Assembly (NCBI GenBank): GCA_964425605.1
Contig: CAYRNR010000022.1
Span: 1 to 64,000, forward strand
Direction of reading: 5' to 3'
DNA length: 64,000 nt
DNA from: CAYRNR01 sp964425605
Lineage (GTDB): Bacteria > Myxococcota_A > UBA796 > UBA9615 > CAYRNR01
The notes under the pieces are model-generated. The model saw nothing but the letters and a program-made list of their open reading frames with translations. It searched no databases and was not told the DNA's origin. Positions 60,786-64,000 of this stretch are shown one piece after another; position 1 is the first letter of the stretch; each line of letters starts with the position of its first letter. Made by a program: the position numbers and the translations under genes.

Positions 60786-61652
60786 GTGTTCAGCTTCCTC
60801 AAACGCAAGAACAAGGACCCCCGCGCTGAGTTGAGAGGCGTCCTCGGCGAGTACGAGCTGCCCACGTTCTCGGGCGTGGTGATGCAGACGCTGGAGATGC
60901 TGAGGGATCCGTCAGCCACGCCGGCGTCCATCGCCGCGGTCCTCTCCGCGGATCCGGGTCTGTCCGTGCGCGTGCTCAAGACGGTCAACTCGGCGGCATA
61001 CTCCCTGCGCCACACCATCGTGTCCCTGGACAAGGCCGTGGCCCTGCTGGGGATGTCCGCGGTGGAGTCGCTCATCCTCTCGGTGGCGGTGAGCTCGGCC
61101 CTGCCCAGCGGCGCGACGCAGGGATTCGAGGCCACGCGCTTCTGGCGCGCCTCGGCCCGACGCGCGGCCACGGCCAGGGCCCTGGCGACCCGGCTCCACC
61201 CGGCCACGGCCGCGGCGAGCTTCACCGCGGCGCTGTTGCAGGACATGGCCGTACCCGTACTCGCCACCGAGCGCTCGGCGACCTACGGCCCGCTGCTGGA
61301 GCACTGGCACAACAGCGAGGACGATCTCGCGGCGCTGGAGCAGGCCGAGTTCGGCTGGAACCACCCCGAGGTGGCCACGTGGATGTGCTCCGAGTGGACG
61401 CTCCCCGAGGAGATGGGCGCCTCCGTCGGCGCCCACCACGGCGTGCACAACGATGGCAACCGGGACCTCGACTGCCCACCGGCCGTGGCGCTGGTCTCGG
61501 CGATCCGCGAGACCGACGATCCCAAGGCGATGGAGCAGCTGGTCGAGGCCGTGCGCGGCGAGTGCGGCCTGCCCGCCGACGACATCGTCGAACTGCTCGA
61601 GCTCAGCTTCGACTCGGCCGACGATCTCGCCCACCTGTTCGTCGACGGGTAG
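60786..61652 (+). CDS. HDOD-domain signalling protein
   Basis: It starts at GTG 60786 (GAGGAG upstream). The 288-residue protein is a single HDOD domain (YELPTFSGVVMQTLEML, ADPGLSVRVLKTVNSAAY, IVSLDKAVALLGMSAVESLILSV) with a helical C-terminal half. HDOD proteins are catalytically degenerate relatives of HD-GYP phosphodiesterases that act as scaffolds in c-di-GMP and stress signalling. It is cotranscribed with the K+ channel gene, and it ends 9 bp from the convergent GMC oxidoreductase gene. Confidence 0.87.
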   Translation: MFSFLKRKNKDPRAELRGVLGEYELPTFSGVVMQTLEMLRDPSATPASIAAVLSADPGLSVRVLKTVNSAAYSLRHTIVSLDKAVALLGMSAVESLILSVAVSSALPSGATQGFEATRFWRASARRAATARALATRLHPATAAASFTAALLQDMAVPVLATERSATYGPLLEHWHNSEDDLAALEQAEFGWNHPEVATWMCSEWTLPEEMGASVGAHHGVHNDGNRDLDCPPAVALVSAIRETDDPKAMEQLVEAVRGECGLPADDIVELLELSFDSADDLAHLFVDG

Positions 61653-61661
61653 GGATCCTTC

Positions 61662-63161
61662 TCAGACCTGTTCTGCGATCCGCTGACCGGCGATCCGCGC
61701 CACGGCCAGGATGGTGTGCTGCGGGTTGACGCCCAGGTTGGTGGGGAACACCGAGGAGTCCACCACCCAGCACCGCTCGGTGCCGTGGGTCTGGAACCCC
61801 GTGTCCACCACCGACGACGACGGATCCGGGCCCATCCGACAGGTACCGAAGAGGTGCGTCGCGATGAAGTGGGCGTGCCGCGGGTCCAGCTCACCGTCGG
61901 TGAAGTGGTGGAGCTGATCCGGCGAGGTCAGCCGCTCCGGCATCCCGTGGATCCCCGGCCACACCTCGCGGGCGCCCGCGGCGAAGAACATCTCGGCCAC
62001 CACGGCCATGGCCTCCTGGAACGTCCGGCGGTCCTCGGCGGTGAGGTCGTAGTGGATGGTGGGCGTGCTCCCCCACCCTTGCCGGACCGTTCCGCGGGCG
62101 CGCGCGCGCACCTGGATGCCCCACACGGCCACGCGGCCCAGGTCGGCAAGGGTCTCGGACAGGCCCTGTCCGTATCCGGGCAGGCGCGCGAGCATCAAGC
62201 CGAAGGGCAGGCCCAGGGACTCGAGCTTGAACCGGCGATCCCAGTAGTGTGCGGACTCCCACGACTGGGTCGCGCCGGCCCACGGCCGCACCTCGCGGTC
62301 GAAGAGACCGGCCAGGCCCACCCCCGGGTGGGCGCGGAAGTTGCGCCCCACCTCGCGGTTGCGCCAGCGCGAACGTCTCAGCAGCACCGGAGAGCCCGTG
62401 GCGCTCGCCGCCACCACGACACCCTTGCGGGCCACGATCCGAAACGGCTGCCCCGACCGCTGCAGCCGACCCGTCACGCCCGTGGCGCGGCCCGAGCTGC
62501 GGGTGATCCGGGCGACACGCGCGGACGTCAGGATGCGCGCCGAGTTGCCGCAAGCGCGCGGTAGCAGCGACCGCTCCATGGACAGCTTGGCGCCGCAGGG
62601 GCAGCCCTGCAGGCAGCGGTTGGTGCCCTTGCAGCCCTTCTCGATGCGCGGGATCACCCGCCCCGTGATCCCCAGCTCGTGCGCCCCCCGCGCCATCAAC
62701 CCGCCGACCCCACCGATGACCTCGGGGGCGACCGGCCGCACACACAGCTCGCGGTCGAGCCAGTCGTAGCTGGCCTGCAGTTCGTCCCAGCCGAAGGCCG
62801 CGCCCACGCCGAAGTCCCTCGACCACCGCTGGTAGACGGCCTCGGGCATGCGCCACGAGATGGCCGCGTTGACCGTGGTGGTACCCCCGACCATACGCGC
62901 CTGGAGGATGGGGATGATGCTGCGCCCGCGCGCGGGGATGGCTCCGAAGTCGCGGTAGAGGTCGGACATGGCATACACCATCTCCTCGCGGCGCTCGGCC
63001 AGGGGCAGGTGCTTGCCCTCCTCCACCACCACCACGTCGTGGCCTGCCTCGGCGAGGACGTCTGCGGCGGCCGCGCCCGCGGCTCCGGAGCCCACGACCA
63101 CCAGGTCACAGCCCAGGGTCAGGGGCCGGCTCGCGTCGTCGATCAGCGTCAGATCGCTCAC
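61662..63161 (-). CDS. GMC-family FAD-dependent oxidoreductase
   Basis: The start at GTG 63161 overlaps the preceding gene stop (GTGA). The 499-residue enzyme has the FAD-binding dinucleotide fold (LVVVGSGAAGAAAADVLAEAG), a GGTT motif, and a Cys-rich CKGTNRCLQGCPCGAK segment. The GMC C-terminal domain follows, with His in ATHLFGTCRMG and catalytic-type NPQHTI. The Cys cluster is typical of long-chain alcohol/sugar-oxidase-like GMC members that partner with small subunits. The substrate is not predictable; electrons may go to a quinone or cytochrome. Confidence 0.87.
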   Translation of the reverse strand: MSDLTLIDDASRPLTLGCDLVVVGSGAAGAAAADVLAEAGHDVVVVEEGKHLPLAERREEMVYAMSDLYRDFGAIPARGRSIIPILQARMVGGTTTVNAAISWRMPEAVYQRWSRDFGVGAAFGWDELQASYDWLDRELCVRPVAPEVIGGVGGLMARGAHELGITGRVIPRIEKGCKGTNRCLQGCPCGAKLSMERSLLPRACGNSARILTSARVARITRSSGRATGVTGRLQRSGQPFRIVARKGVVVAASATGSPVLLRRSRWRNREVGRNFRAHPGVGLAGLFDREVRPWAGATQSWESAHYWDRRFKLESLGLPFGLMLARLPGYGQGLSETLADLGRVAVWGIQVRARARGTVRQGWGSTPTIHYDLTAEDRRTFQEAMAVVAEMFFAAGAREVWPGIHGMPERLTSPDQLHHFTDGELDPRHAHFIATHLFGTCRMGPDPSSSVVDTGFQTHGTERCWVVDSSVFPTNLGVNPQHTILAVARIAGQRIAEQV

Positions 63162-63586
63162 AGCTCGGCCTCCTCGATGCGGACCGGCTCGCCGATGCCC
63201 CAGCCCAGGGCGGGTCCGAACGAGGGGTCCAGCTCCCGCACCAGCCCTGCGACGAGCTTGAGCAGCACGACCATCTCGCGGACCACGAAGTTGTCGGAGC
63301 CGCCCATGCGCACCAGGACGCGATCCCGATCCGCGGCGCAGAGACGCCCGAAGGTGGGCATCTGGCCGATGAACAGGGGGCCGATCCACGACACCAGCCA
63401 CACCGCGAAGCGCAGGGCCAGACGCTGCAGCCCGGGCATGCCGCGCAGCAGAACGTCCATACCGCGGCCCACGGCGACGGCGTCGGCCTCGGGGACGGCA
63501 GCCTTGCCGTCGCGCGGCGGCAGCGGCGGGATCATCGCCTCGATCAGCGCCGACAACCACCGGCGCTCGAGGCCGGTCCAGCTCAC
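63158..63586 (-). CDS. Probable small partner subunit of the GMC oxidoreductase
   Basis: A 142-residue protein starting at GTG 63586, overlapping genes on both sides by 4 bp. It is helical with a hydrophobic middle (LRFAVWLVSWIGPLFIGQMP). The name rests on position and size only: short helical proteins directly upstream of GMC dehydrogenases often act as maturation or membrane-tethering subunits. No cofactor motif is visible. Confidence 0.6.
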   Translation of the reverse strand: MSWTGLERRWLSALIEAMIPPLPPRDGKAAVPEADAVAVGRGMDVLLRGMPGLQRLALRFAVWLVSWIGPLFIGQMPTFGRLCAADRDRVLVRMGGSDNFVVREMVVLLKLVAGLVRELDPSFGPALGWGIGEPVRIEEAEL

Positions 63587-64000
63587 GTCCCCTCCTGGAC
63601 GAACCTGGGCCGGGGCACCAGGGCGTCGTCGGCGCAGCGGGTGATCTGACGGTGGGCCCGGGTGGCGAAGAACCACATGGCGGCCACGGTCGCCGAGTCC
63701 AGCACCACGGGGATGATGAAGAAGGCGTGGTTGTACTGGAACAACCCCACGTAGGCCGACGCCACCACGCAGCTGCCCTTGAGGAACATCAGCGGCAGCA
63801 GGATCGGGAACCACCGCCGCAGGTTGATCTGCAGCAGCAGGCACATGAACCCCAGGGTCATCACGTCCGACACCGCCAGGAAACGCCACATGTGGCTCTC
63901 CTCGGACACCTCGTAGGGCGCGTCGGTGAGCCAGGCGCTCATGTCGTGGATGCCCTGCACCGCCATGTCGGGCGCCACGAGGTAGCTCGTGGCCGGGATC
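63583..64000 (-). CDS. Polytopic membrane protein, 5' end beyond the window
   Basis: The frame is open to the right edge, and the internal GTG at 63978 has no ribosome-binding site, so the gene probably starts outside the window. The visible ~139 residues hold four likely membrane helices (SDVMTLGFMCLLLQI, FPILLPLMFLKGSCVVASAYVG, AFFIIPVVLDSATVAAMWFFA). Overlap with the next gene (GTGA) places it in the GMC operon, perhaps as its membrane anchor. Confidence 0.65.
   Translation of the reverse strand, partial: IPATSYLVAPDMAVQGIHDMSAWLTDAPYEVSEESHMWRFLAVSDVMTLGFMCLLLQINLRRWFPILLPLMFLKGSCVVASAYVGLFQYNHAFFIIPVVLDSATVAAMWFFATRAHRQITRCADDALVPRPRFVQEGT

Overview
The window is high-GC and densely coded. 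It reads as part of a chromosome from an uncultured Myxococcota-like ('deltaproteobacterial') bacterium. The evidence is a complete type II secretion (T2SS) operon including gspN, four genes encoding five C-terminal signals of the MYXO-CTERM kind (Gly-Cys-Glu/Asp-Cys, a hydrophobic helix, then Arg-Arg-Arg), many MopE-like Asp/Cys metal-binding repeats, numerous lipoproteins, and several very good sigma-54 (-24/-12) promoters. No rRNA, tRNA, CRISPR array or complete transposon was seen.

Layout. 0.2-8.4 kb (minus strand): two-gene surface lipoprotein operon, a MopE/beta-helix lipoprotein followed by a very large NHL + RHS (teneurin-like) lipoprotein, behind a sigma-54 promoter. 8.43-8.90 kb: intergenic region with tandem and palindromic repeats. 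8.9-15.6 kb: PLP aminotransferase, TPR lipoprotein, two small membrane proteins, an RCC1-repeat lipoprotein, a zinc-ribbon protein and a vapBC toxin-antitoxin pair. 15.6-35.1 kb (minus strand): the T2SS operon gspC-D-E-F-G-(G-like)-H-I-J-K-L-M-N, followed by a cysteine/Asp-rich lipoprotein and a large MopE-repeat surface protein. 35.3-44.5 kb (plus strand): a double surface protein (metalloprotease fused to an FG-GAP protein), a small gene broken by an amber codon, a GH39-like glycoside hydrolase, an FG-GAP/MopE protein and a truncated FG-GAP copy followed by repeats. 44.8-64 kb: mostly housekeeping and signalling genes (Tat phosphoesterase, anchored trypsin-like protease, HEAT-cyclophilin lipoprotein, carbamate kinase, mini di-haem lipoprotein, Hsp20, radical SAM protein, M16 peptidase, FHA protein, diguanylate cyclase, YfhO-like membrane protein, pentapeptide-repeat K+ channel, HDOD protein, GMC oxidoreductase operon).

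How it fits together. The window looks like a cell-surface and secretion locus. The T2SS would export proteins, and the neighbouring genes encode plausible cargo: proteases and Ca-binding repeat proteins held at the cell surface by lipid or MYXO-CTERM anchors. A recurring design is an Asp-rich linker placed next to the membrane anchor, whether that anchor is an N-terminal lipidated Cys or a C-terminal Cys-x-Cys signal. The T2SS operon, three other surface or envelope loci and a diguanylate cyclase all carry sigma-54-type promoters, suggesting enhancer-binding-protein control.

Limits: all functional calls come from reading motifs in the translated sequence. No database search or structure prediction was possible.
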